Shown here: positions 22,121 through 28,254 of the stretch, in pieces | Numbering within the stretch: position 1 is the first letter of the stretch | How the letters are laid out: every line of letters starts with the position of its first letter | From: a virus | DNA: 28,254 bases | IMG/VR virus record: IMGVR_UViG_3300029892_000014 | Location: 1 to 28,254 of that record | Direction: 5' to 3' (one strand) | Notes under the pieces: generated by a model | Told to the model about the DNA's origin: nothing | What the model saw: the letters and a program-made list of their open reading frames with translations, nothing else | Databases searched by the model: none | Translations under genes and position numbers: made by a program

Positions 22121-23783
22121 GCCAGCCAGCTTCGCCGCGTTCTTCTGGGTGTGGGCGCGGCGCCAGCGCTGGCAAGTGCCGGCCTTTCACTGGGTGATCG
22201 TCGCCTGGCTCGAGGCGACGCGCGACCCGGTGCGCGTGCTGATGGTGTTTCGCGGCGCGGCCAAGTCGACGCTCTACGCGATCTGGAAGGCTTACGAGCT
22301 CTGGTGCGATCGCTCGCACCGATCGCTGCTGTGGTCGACCGACACCAAGCTCGCCAAGAAGATGACGCGCGACGTGCTCAACGTGCTGCGCAATCATCCT
22401 TGGTGCCGCGGGATGCTGCCGCCGGTCAACGGCGCCGAGGAGTTCTGGGTCAACGGCGCCACCGACGCGCGCAATCCGAGCATGGCCGCCTTCGGCGTGC
22501 TGTCGAACGCCACCGGCGGCCGGGCCGACGCGATCGATTTCGATGACGTCGAGGTGCCGAAGAACATCCGCACCGCCGAGGCACGCGAGAAGCTGCGCGA
22601 CCGCATCGGCGACTCGGCGTTCATCGTGGTGCCGGGCGGGCAAAAAACCTACATCGGCACGCCGCACACGCACGACTCGATCTATACCGAGCAGATCGCA
22701 TGGGGGGCCGCTGTGCTGAAGATCCCGCTGTTCGCCAAAGCTCAGCGCATCAAGGACACCAGCAAGTCGACGCGCTATCTGCTCGCCTTCCCGCCGGACG
22801 ACGATGGCTATTACGTGCTGGCCGGGATCGGCAAGTTCGCGCGCCTGCTGGTCGAGGGGCGCGACTACACCATCGAGCGCGGCGAGCTGGTGTTCAAGCA
22901 CCCGCCGGCAGTGGAGCTCGACGTCTACACCGGCTGCGCATGGCCAGAGCGATTCACGCGCGCCGATATCGAGCGACGCCGCAAGGACTCTCGCACGCTC
23001 AACGCCTGGGACTCGCAGTATCAGCTCGAGGCGAAGCCGCCGCAGCAGGTGCGCCTCGATCCCGATCGACTGATCCCCTACGACGTCGAGCCCGACGTGC
23101 GCGTGGTAAACAACTCGGTGGTGATGATGCTCGGCGGCGCGCAGATCGTCTCGGCGCGGCTGCGCCTGGATCCGGCCAGCGGCAAGCCAAACAGCGACGT
23201 GAGCGCGCTCGCGCTGATCCTGCAGGATGCCGATGGCCGCCTGTACTGGCACCGGGCGCTCGCGCTGCTCGGCGAGCTCGCAGAGATCGATGACCGCGGC
23301 CAGATCAGCGGCGGCCAGGCCGAGCAGGTGTGCGACGTGGTGGCGCAGTACCAGCTGTCGCGCCTCGAGGTGGAAACGAACGGCATCGGCGGGCACGTGC
23401 CGTCGATCCTACGCGGCGCGCTCAAGCGGCGCGGCTTGGCGTGCGGCGTGTCGGAGATCAACGCCACCGGCGACAAGAACATGCGGATCCTCGGCGCGTT
23501 CGAGGCGCCGCTGAGCGCCGGCTACCTGTGGGCGCACGTTTCGGTGATCGATGCGGTCGAGCACCAGATGCGCGACTGGAACCCGGCGGTGCGCGATCAG
23601 CCGGACGATCACCTGGACGCCGCCGCAGGCGCGATCCTGGCCGAGCCGGTGCGCATCGGCAAGCGCGTCACGCCGGCGCGAGCGGCGCCAGGACGAGGCG
23701 AAATGTCCCGGACTCGGGACGGGGTTGCAGTTGATGATTGGCGCCCGAGCGCGGGCGTGTTCGAGGTCGAGTTCGAACGTTGA
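22104..23783 (+). CDS. terminase large subunit
   Basis: This encodes about 557-559 residues from GTG 22110 or 22104; the earlier ATG at 22014 lies fully inside the small-subunit gene. It pumps DNA into the procapsid and cuts the concatemer. Counting from 22110, the ATPase P-loop is FRGAAKST (K52), Walker B is AIDFDD (D145-D146), and nuclease acidic residues are D364 (DVSALALILQD), E422 (LEVETNGIGGH) and D503 (DDHLDAAAGAI). The P-loop has Ala where most have Gly before the Lys. Near the 3' end the gene carries a copy of the dispersed palindrome (23701-23746). Confidence 0.9.
   Translation: MGVGNKPASFAAFFWVWARRQRWQVPAFHWVIVAWLEATRDPVRVLMVFRGAAKSTLYAIWKAYELWCDRSHRSLLWSTDTKLAKKMTRDVLNVLRNHPWCRGMLPPVNGAEEFWVNGATDARNPSMAAFGVLSNATGGRADAIDFDDVEVPKNIRTAEAREKLRDRIGDSAFIVVPGGQKTYIGTPHTHDSIYTEQIAWGAAVLKIPLFAKAQRIKDTSKSTRYLLAFPPDDDGYYVLAGIGKFARLLVEGRDYTIERGELVFKHPPAVELDVYTGCAWPERFTRADIERRRKDSRTLNAWDSQYQLEAKPPQQVRLDPDRLIPYDVEPDVRVVNNSVVMMLGGAQIVSARLRLDPASGKPNSDVSALALILQDADGRLYWHRALALLGELAEIDDRGQISGGQAEQVCDVVAQYQLSRLEVETNGIGGHVPSILRGALKRRGLACGVSEINATGDKNMRILGAFEAPLSAGYLWAHVSVIDAVEHQMRDWNPAVRDQPDDHLDAAAGAILAEPVRIGKRVTPARAAPGRGEMSRTRDGVAVDDWRPSAGVFEVEFER
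23701..23746. promoter_or_regulatory. dispersed palindromic element, copy 3
   Basis: AAATGTCCCG-GACT-CGGGACG, then TTGCAGTTGATGATTGGCGCCCG, is nearly the same as copy 2. It lies within the last codons of the large terminase gene and about 100 bases before the tail-fibre gene. It is in a different reading frame from copy 1, so the DNA rather than a peptide is what is conserved. It probably marks a control point for the tail-fibre block. Confidence 0.55.
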
Positions 23784-23819
23784 CCGCTGGCCCGAGCGCT
23801 CCACGCGCGCGAGGCCTGA

Positions 23820-24494
23820 GTGACCGTTTCCACCGCTGTCCCGAGGATTGATTATGCCGGCAACGGCGTGACAGTCCTTTTCACGTTCGACTTCAAGATC
23901 TTCAAGGCGGCCGACCTTGAGGTGACGGTCGACGGGGTGGTGGTCACCAACTACACGCTGTCGATCGCGACGCCGCCGGCCTATGGCGGGTCGATCACGT
24001 TCGCGACGCCGCCGGCCAATGGCAGCAAGGTTGTGCTCAAGCGCGTGCTGCCGTTCTCGCGCTCGACCGATTACCAGAACGGCGGGGAGCTGCCAGAACA
24101 GACGCTGGACGATGACCAGGATGCGCCGGTCATGATGATTCAGCAGCTCGCCGCCGACGTCGACGTGCGGCTCGGCAGCGTCTTGCGCGTGCCTGCTAAC
24201 GAGGCGATTCCGGAGCTGTCGGCAGCAGCGTCGCGAGCGAACCTGCTGCTCGGATTCAACGCGGTCGGCGATCCGGTGATGGTCCCGCCGGCGACGTCTG
24301 GCGGCGGGTTCGTAAATCCGATGACGGCAGCCGGCGACCTGATCGCCGGCGGTGCCGGCGGCGCGGCAACGCGGCTGTCAATCGGATCGGACGGCCAGGT
24401 GCTGACTGTGGTTGGTGGCGCGCCGACATGGGCGGCGGCCACTGGCGGCAGCGGCGGGCAAGACGCGTTGCAGCGCTCGTGGCAAGGGGTGTGA
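23820..24494 (+). CDS. tail fibre, T7 gp17-type N-terminal module
   Basis: This encodes 224 residues from a GTG with GAGG upstream. Residues 1-125 (DYAGNGVTVLFTFDFKIFKA, GSKVVLKRVLPFSRSTDY) match the domain that attaches T7-like tail fibres to the nozzle. The remainder is a Gly/Ala-rich stretch (PMTAAGDLIAGGAGGAATRL) common in short fibre shafts. There is no long shaft or tip, so receptor binding is likely supplied by following proteins. The gene follows a copy of the dispersed palindrome. Confidence 0.85.
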   Translation: MTVSTAVPRIDYAGNGVTVLFTFDFKIFKAADLEVTVDGVVVTNYTLSIATPPAYGGSITFATPPANGSKVVLKRVLPFSRSTDYQNGGELPEQTLDDDQDAPVMMIQQLAADVDVRLGSVLRVPANEAIPELSAAASRANLLLGFNAVGDPVMVPPATSGGGFVNPMTAAGDLIAGGAGGAATRLSIGSDGQVLTVVGGAPTWAAATGGSGGQDALQRSWQGV

Positions 24495-24497
24495 AGA

Positions 24498-24827
24498 ATG
24501 GCGTTCATTGAGAAGGGCAACGACGGGGTGTTCAACGGCACGACGCCGGTCGACGTGGCGCCCGCCCCGGCTGCAGCCACCCGTCGGATCGTGCGTAACG
24601 TCGTCGTGCACAACCCGGACACGGTGGCTGCGGTCGTCACTTTGCGCATCGACAACGCCGGGGCCAAACGCAACCTGCCAAAAGTCACGCTGCAGCCGGG
24701 GGAGTCGGCGGTCTACGCCGATGTGATCGTGCTCGACACGACCGGCAAGAAAGTCGAGGGCGTGCTCGATGCGGCGCACACGACGACAGCACCCAGTTTC
24801 GTGGCGGCTTACGCAGATGTGACGTGA
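24498..24827 (+). CDS. small beta-rich tail-region protein
   Basis: This encodes 109 residues, starting three bases after the tail fibre, with AAGGGG/GAAG before the ATG. It looks like an all-beta, jelly-roll-like protein (RIVRNVVVHNPDTVAAVVTL, LQPGESAVYADVIVLDTTGK). Similar small proteins sit beside tail fibres in many phages and may form a collar or fibre tip. No catalytic residues are seen. Function is inferred only from place and fold impression. Confidence 0.65.
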   Translation: MAFIEKGNDGVFNGTTPVDVAPAPAAATRRIVRNVVVHNPDTVAAVVTLRIDNAGAKRNLPKVTLQPGESAVYADVIVLDTTGKKVEGVLDAAHTTTAPSFVAAYADVT

Positions 24828-24833
24828 TGACCG

Positions 24834-25664
24834 ATGCAGCGACGCGCGCTTTTAAAAGCGGCGGCACTGGCGCCGTTATGTGCGCTGCCGGGCTGCGGCC
24901 CGTGGAGTGGAGACGATATGCGAGTGTTTGACGCCGCCGGGCGCGAGAAGGTCTTCGATGCACTCGAGCCCAACGAGGCCGATTACTGGATCCGGCTGGC
25001 CGCGCTGTTGGATCCGGCCGCGTTCGTGCTGCACCAGGGCGGCGGGTTCAGCGTGACCGTGCCTGACGGGGGTCGATGGTACGCGCTGAACATGTGGAAC
25101 TGCAGGCTTGGCGCCACCGGCCCGACCATCTGGTGCCGGCGGTCGCCAACGCTGTGGGATGCGATTCCTCTGCCACAGGGCACGAACATCCAGGACAACG
25201 GGTCGACCGGCATGCTGTACGTGTGCAAGCCGGAATTGGTTTCCAGCGGCGCCAAGTACCGCGATCCGCGCGGCCTGTTTTTCGAGCGCATGGCACGGCT
25301 CAAGACGCTGCCGCTGTACGCCGCGTCGGTATCGATCGCGGCCGGCGCTAGCGTTACCAACAACGTGGGGTCGGCGCTGCTGCCTGCGGATTTCACGAAC
25401 GGACTGATCGTGGCCCAGTTCGCGATGGACGTGGCCTGGGTAATCACGGCGGCCACGACTGGGGCGAGCGAGGGCATCTTGAACCTAATGGACGAAATCA
25501 GCGACGCCCACGCCGTACGAGTCGCCGGTTCTTCCATCGTCCCCTTCCAGCGGGCCGTGATGCCCTACGTAAAGGTGCACGCCGGCAACCAGGACGGGGC
25601 GAGCGGCCTGTCACTGGCCGGCAATGGTGGCGTGCTCTATCACAAACTTCCGTCGGATTGGTGA
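24834..25664 (+). CDS. tail-region protein, possible lipoprotein signal at the N-terminus
   Basis: From ATG 24834 the product has 276 residues and begins MQRRALLKAAALAPLCALPG-C, a good Arg-Arg plus lipobox (L-P-G-C) signal. From ATG 24918, which has GGAGA four bases upstream, it has 248 residues and no signal. The body is beta-rich with many aromatic residues (WYALNMWNCRLGATGPTIWC, DPRGLFFERMARLKTLPLY). No family is recognised. As a tail protein the short form fits; as a lipoprotein the long form could block superinfection. A 34-codon ORF at 24827-24931 in another frame also overlaps this start. Confidence 0.65.
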   Translation: MQRRALLKAAALAPLCALPGCGPWSGDDMRVFDAAGREKVFDALEPNEADYWIRLAALLDPAAFVLHQGGGFSVTVPDGGRWYALNMWNCRLGATGPTIWCRRSPTLWDAIPLPQGTNIQDNGSTGMLYVCKPELVSSGAKYRDPRGLFFERMARLKTLPLYAASVSIAAGASVTNNVGSALLPADFTNGLIVAQFAMDVAWVITAATTGASEGILNLMDEISDAHAVRVAGSSIVPFQRAVMPYVKVHAGNQDGASGLSLAGNGGVLYHKLPSDW

Positions 25665-25671
25665 GCGTCGT

Positions 25672-26388
25672 ATGCGTGTTATCGCTGCATCGGGTCTGAC
25701 GACGCGTCTGCGCGCATCGCTACGCTCGCCCGCTGCAGCCCCGACCAAGTTTTCCGGACTGTGGTCGCGCAGCAGCGGGGAGCGCGGTCAGATCACAGCG
25801 CACACATCGCTGAATCTGACGAGCGCGCTAACCATCGAGTTTTGGGCCTTCCCGTTCGACGACATCGTTGCCTTTCCGGTGCTCGTAAACAAAGGGGCGG
25901 TCAACACCGCTTATACAGTCCTGATCAACGCATCGGACCAGATGCAGGTGACGATCAAGCCGGCGGGGGCTCAGGTGGACTGCGCAGACACGGTGGCCGT
26001 GACGCGCAATGCCTGGACGCATTGGGCGGCGACCCTCGATGGTACGGATCTGCGGCTGTACAAGAACGGCACTCAAGTTAATGTGGTTGCGTGCGCTGCG
26101 GCGTCTACCAACGCAGGTGATCTGTGGGTCGGCGGCTCGGACAGCGCGACAGCCAACGCATACGCCGGCCTGATCGATGAGTTGCGAATCTGGAACGTGG
26201 TGCGCTCGCAGGCCGAGATCGACGCCAACAAGGCAGTGGACATTGCCCCGGCGACCGCTGGACTCGTTGCGTATTACAAATTCAGCGAGGGGCGTGCGCG
26301 TACCGCCGCAAACTCCGTACCGAGCGGTGGTCCCGGAAGCATGTCTCTGCAGAACTCAGACCAGTGGTCCATCGCCACCCCTTTCTGA
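25672..26388 (+). CDS. LamG/concanavalin-like lectin-domain protein, likely receptor-binding
   Basis: This encodes 238 residues from ATG 25672, which has GGTGAG six bases upstream; an earlier in-frame GTG lies inside the previous gene. Residues ~40-215 are a LamG-like jelly roll: SALTIEFWAFPFDDIVAFPV, NAWTHWAATLDGTDLRLYKN, and the closing GLIDELRIWNVVRSQAEI signature. Such domains bind sugars or proteins at the host surface. Its position after the short tail fibre suggests it forms the tip or spike that recognises the host. It may be swapped between relatives. Confidence 0.8.
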   Translation: MRVIAASGLTTRLRASLRSPAAAPTKFSGLWSRSSGERGQITAHTSLNLTSALTIEFWAFPFDDIVAFPVLVNKGAVNTAYTVLINASDQMQVTIKPAGAQVDCADTVAVTRNAWTHWAATLDGTDLRLYKNGTQVNVVACAAASTNAGDLWVGGSDSATANAYAGLIDELRIWNVVRSQAEIDANKAVDIAPATAGLVAYYKFSEGRARTAANSVPSGGPGSMSLQNSDQWSIATPF

Positions 26389-26417
26389 CCTTGAAACGCT
26401 CGACCACAGACACAGAC

Positions 26418-26735
26418 ATGGAACCACCGAAAGACCCGACGGCCTACGGGCTGCTCACGTACGCCTGGGTGATCGCCCTGTCGTTCGCCGGCGGCGTGGT
26501 GAGCTTTCTGCGCCGCGTGCGCGAGGGCTCCGTGCGCCCGTTCAACGTGGTCGAGCTCATCGGCGAGGTGTTCACTGCCGGCTTTGCCGGGCTGCTCACC
26601 TTCTGGATGTGCGAGGCCGCCGAGATCAACCCCCTGCTCTCGGCGGTGTTCATCGGCGTATCGGGGCACATGGGGTCGCGCGCGATCTTCCTGCTCGAGC
26701 GCTACCTCGAAACGAAGCTGCCGCCCCGCCAGTGA
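26418..26735 (+). CDS. LydA-like holin
   Basis: This encodes 105 residues with three hydrophobic segments: about residues 10-30 (LLTYAWVIALSFAGGVVSFL), 43-62 (VVELIGEVFTAGFAGLLTFW), and 66-88 (LLSAVFIGVSGHMGSRAIFL). The layout and VVELIGEVFTAGFAG resemble the LydA-type holin family. Holins form timed lesions in the inner membrane so the endolysin can reach the wall. There is little ribosome site before ATG 26418; TTG 26391 and GTG 26364 are possible longer starts. A two-start, timed arrangement is therefore possible but not shown. Confidence 0.8.
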   Translation: MEPPKDPTAYGLLTYAWVIALSFAGGVVSFLRRVREGSVRPFNVVELIGEVFTAGFAGLLTFWMCEAAEINPLLSAVFIGVSGHMGSRAIFLLERYLETKLPPRQ

Positions 26736-26742
26736 GGCAACC

Positions 26743-26847
26743 ATGAAGGCACGCTACCGCTACCGCTGCGCAGTCACCGGCCGCTATGTCTCGGCCGAGT
26801 ACGCGCGCCGCCATCCGCGCACCACGCTGCGCGAGCGCGTCAAGTAG
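26743..26847 (+). CDS. 34-aa 'VTGRYVS' micro-protein
   Basis: This has 34 residues with GAGG six bases before the ATG. The sequence (RCAVTGRYVSAEYARRHPRT) matches a tiny, widely spread protein type with a 'VTGxxVTxxYAxxxPxTT' core found in phages and bacterial genomes, of unknown function. It lies in the gap between the holin and the coiled-coil membrane protein of the lysis cassette. Confidence 0.65.
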   Translation: MKARYRYRCAVTGRYVSAEYARRHPRTTLRERVK

Positions 26848-26850
26848 ACC

Positions 26851-27399
26851 ATGTTCGAAACAATTCTCGGCGCAGCTTCTGGCGGCCTCCTGCCGGCGCT
26901 CGGCGCGCTCGGTGGTGCGGTCATGCGATGGGTGGCCGCGCGCCAGCAGCAGGCGGCCGAGCGCGACAAGATGGCGCATGAGCTGGCAATGCTCGAGGCG
27001 ACGGCGAAGATCGAGGATCGCCGCGCCGAGCAGCGCCTGGCGGAAATGAGCCGGGCGAGCGAGATCCAGCTGGCCGCGATCCGCGCCAAGGGCGAAGCCG
27101 ACACACAGGTCGAGGAGCAGCGCGCGCTCGGGCTGGCGCTGCAGGCGCAGCTCGCGCCGTCGGGCAATCCGCGGATCGATGCGCTGAACGCGAGCGTGCG
27201 GCCGATCCTGACCTACTGGTGGTGCATGGTGCTTTACACCGTGGGCAAGGGGCTGCTGGTCATTGCGCTATTCGCTGACGGCCGCGCACCTGATGCCAAG
27301 ACCGCCGCCAGCATCCTGATGACCGACTTCGACCAAGCGATTGTCGGCTCCATGCTCGGCTTCTGGTTTGTCGATCGCGCGCTCCGCAAGGGGCGCTGA
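26851..27399 (+). CDS. coiled-coil membrane protein of the lysis cassette
   Basis: This encodes 182 residues. A short hydrophobic N-terminus (LGAASGGLLPALGALGGAVM) is followed by a long charged helix (residues ~28-90). A C-terminal half follows with two hydrophobic segments (YWWCMVLYTVGKGLLVIALF, then DFDQAIVGSMLGFWFVDRAL). It resembles the holin-like three-membrane-helix proteins next to endolysins in proteobacterial phages. It may regulate holin timing or act as a second holin. The stop overlaps the endolysin ATG by one base, so the two are probably made together. Confidence 0.7.
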   Translation: MFETILGAASGGLLPALGALGGAVMRWVAARQQQAAERDKMAHELAMLEATAKIEDRRAEQRLAEMSRASEIQLAAIRAKGEADTQVEEQRALGLALQAQLAPSGNPRIDALNASVRPILTYWWCMVLYTVGKGLLVIALFADGRAPDAKTAASILMTDFDQAIVGSMLGFWFVDRALRKGR

Positions 27400-27878
27400 T
27401 GCCCTTCGACGGCCGATCGCTGATCGGCGAAGCGCTCGACCAGGCGCTGCCGGTCATCGCCTACTATGAGGGCTGCGCCGCTCGCGTGCCGCGCACCGGG
27501 CTCTATGTCCCGTACCTCTGCCCGGCGGGTTACTGGACGATCGGCTACGGCCGCCTGGTGCCGCGCGATCATCCACCGATCACGCACGGCGAGGCGCGCA
27601 TGTTCCTCGAAACCGACACTTTGCGGCACCTGCGCTACGCGCTCGAGGCCTCGCCGATCCTGGCGTGCTACCCGCGGCGGCTGGCCGCGATCACTTCGTT
27701 CGTGTTCAACCTGGGCGCCGGCGCCTACCGGGCGAGCACGCTGCGCCGTTGCATCAACGCGCAGGACTGGGACGGCGCGCGCATGCAGATCGTGCGCTGG
27801 GTGCGCGGCGGCGGTAAGGTGCTGCCCGGCTTGGTGAAGCGGCGCCAGGCCGAGGCCGAGCTGCTTGGCCGGGTGTAA
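27399..27878 (+). CDS. GH24 endolysin (T4-type lysozyme)
   Basis: This encodes 159 residues, the usual size. It hydrolyses the glycan strands of peptidoglycan. The catalytic Glu is E24 (AYYEGC). The second catalytic position, Asp20 in T4, is C41 here, and Thr is T47 in YWTIGYG, keeping the five-residue spacing between the last two. Cys in that slot is known in lambdoid endolysins. The GYGR end (usually GYGH) is less typical. AITSFVFNLGAGAYRASTLR is the conserved family helix. No export signal is visible, so it should depend on the holin. Confidence 0.9.
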   Translation: MPFDGRSLIGEALDQALPVIAYYEGCAARVPRTGLYVPYLCPAGYWTIGYGRLVPRDHPPITHGEARMFLETDTLRHLRYALEASPILACYPRRLAAITSFVFNLGAGAYRASTLRRCINAQDWDGARMQIVRWVRGGGKVLPGLVKRRQAEAELLGRV

Positions 27879-28044
27879 ACCGGGTGTAATTCGGGGGCCG
27901 AAATGGGCCGACCTCACCGCCGAACTGCGCGGCGCAATCATCACGCTCATGGTGATCGCCGGCTGGAACGGCGTGCGCGACTACTGGATGGGGTCGAGCG
28001 AGGGCAGCAACCGCAAGACCGAAATGATGCGGCGTGAACGTTGA
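27865..28044 (+). CDS. small single-pass membrane protein after the endolysin
   Basis: A TTG at 27865, preceded by GAGG and overlapping the endolysin end, opens 59 codons. The ORF carries WADLTAELRGAIITLMVIAG, a likely membrane helix, and a basic tail (NRKTEMMRRER). Third positions are strongly G/C in this frame, supporting real coding from about 27890. The exact start is uncertain. It stands where a spanin is expected, but no Rz-like coiled coil or lipobox is seen. Confidence 0.5.
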   Translation: MAGCKPGVIRGPKWADLTAELRGAIITLMVIAGWNGVRDYWMGSSEGSNRKTEMMRRER

Positions 28045-28059
28045 TGCACGGGAGGCGAC

Positions 28060-28149
28060 ATGAAGGACCCGCTGTCCGATGAGGAACGAGAAAGCGGCCT
28101 GACCGACGTGCTGGGGCTGGCGGTGTGGCTGATCATCCTCACGGGTTGA
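28060..28149 (+). CDS. 29-aa membrane micro-protein at the end of the + strand module
   Basis: A near-perfect GGAGG stands four bases before the ATG. The product has 29 residues: an acidic start (MKDPLSDEERESG) and one hydrophobic segment (LTDVLGLAVWLIILTG) that ends at the stop. The strong ribosome site is the best sign that it is translated. It is the last + strand gene; past it the coding strand switches. No family is recognised. Confidence 0.55.
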   Translation: MKDPLSDEERESGLTDVLGLAVWLIILTG

Positions 28150-28182
28150 ACGTGTAATCGGTCCACTGAATCTTGGTGTCAT
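28139..28182 (-). pseudogene. remnant of a Gp37/Gp68-family phage gene N-terminus
   Basis: On the minus strand, 28177-28142 reads TKIQWTDYTFNP and then TGA. That phrase is the start signature of Gp37/Gp68-type phage proteins, normally followed by W-x-G-C. The ATG at 28182-28180 overlaps the stop of the minus-strand gene to its right, as a real start would, but is one base out of frame with the signature. The homology stops right at the end of the + strand micro-ORF. It looks like a frameshifted, truncated remnant left by recombination. Confidence 0.55.
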
Positions 28183-28254
28183 TTCGCCTCGTCCTTCGGC
28201 AGCACCGCGAGGATGCGGTCGCGGCGCTCGATCAGGGCCATTTTTGCCGACCCG
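28179..28254 (-). CDS. C-terminal end of a minus-strand gene (partial)
   Basis: The minus strand from the window end reads 24 codons ending ALIERRDRILAVLPKDEAK and TGA at 28181-28179. Third positions are mostly G or C, as in real genes of this phage. The stop overlaps the next minus-strand ATG as ATGA. It marks a second, oppositely oriented transcription unit entering from the right. Too little is visible to name it. Confidence 0.5.
   Translation of the reverse strand, partial: GSAKMALIERRDRILAVLPKDEAK

Noticed and set aside
23820-26388. Diversity-generating retroelement target in the tail genes
   Set aside because: Related podoviruses such as BPP-1 carry one, but there is no reverse transcriptase, no template repeat and no adenine-biased variable repeat in the window.
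1-28254. tRNA genes, insertion sequences, integrase or attachment sites
   Set aside because: None could be recognised by eye on either strand.

Overview
This window is a stretch of a high-GC, tailed double-stranded DNA phage or prophage with short-tailed (podovirus) architecture. It carries a T7-gp4-like primase-helicase, a gp8-type portal, a scaffold, a capsid, tail tubes A (gp11-like) and B (gp12-like nozzle), a gp14-like core protein and three large internal/ejection proteins. Strong G/C bias at third codon positions and the style of the small genes suggest a beta- or gammaproteobacterial host such as Burkholderiales. That host is an inference. No DNA polymerase, RNA polymerase, integrase or tRNA is visible.

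Layout, all on the + strand until the far right end. (1) 1-4004, early/replication: small coupled ORFs, primase-helicase, a DUF1376-type replication protein whose gene contains eight 12-bp iteron-like repeats followed by an AT-richer purine tract, a zinc-ribbon protein overlapping a RusA resolvase, and a small helix-turn-helix protein. (2) 4045-9950, head: two small proteins, portal, a Bbp19-like protein, scaffold, two membrane proteins, capsid, a capsid-associated protein, then a clear intrinsic terminator. (3) 9965-21767, tail and ejection: tubes A and B, a GNAT acetyltransferase, a gp14-like protein, a 680-aa coiled-coil protein, a 1110-aa polyvalent protein with a zeta-toxin-type kinase and a DdrB/ParB-like region, and an 814-aa ejection protein. 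(4) 21770-23783, packaging: putative small and large terminase. (5) 23820-26388, host recognition: a T7-type tail-fibre N-terminal module, two uncharacterised proteins (one with a possible lipoprotein signal) and a LamG protein. (6) 26418-28149, lysis: LydA-like holin, small proteins, a coiled-coil membrane protein, a GH24 endolysin and tiny membrane proteins. (7) 28150-28254, strand switch: the end of a minus-strand gene and a truncated remnant of what looks like a phage Gp37/Gp68-family gene.

Most gene junctions overlap as ATGA or TGATG, so translation is probably coupled along each module. The most unusual features are the lambda-like origin candidate inside the replication gene; a three-copy dispersed palindrome (CGTCCCG-N4-CGGGACG type) lying before the head, capsid and tail-fibre blocks; and a stretch in the polyvalent ejection gene where codon bias switches to an overlapping frame, suggesting an overprinted small gene.
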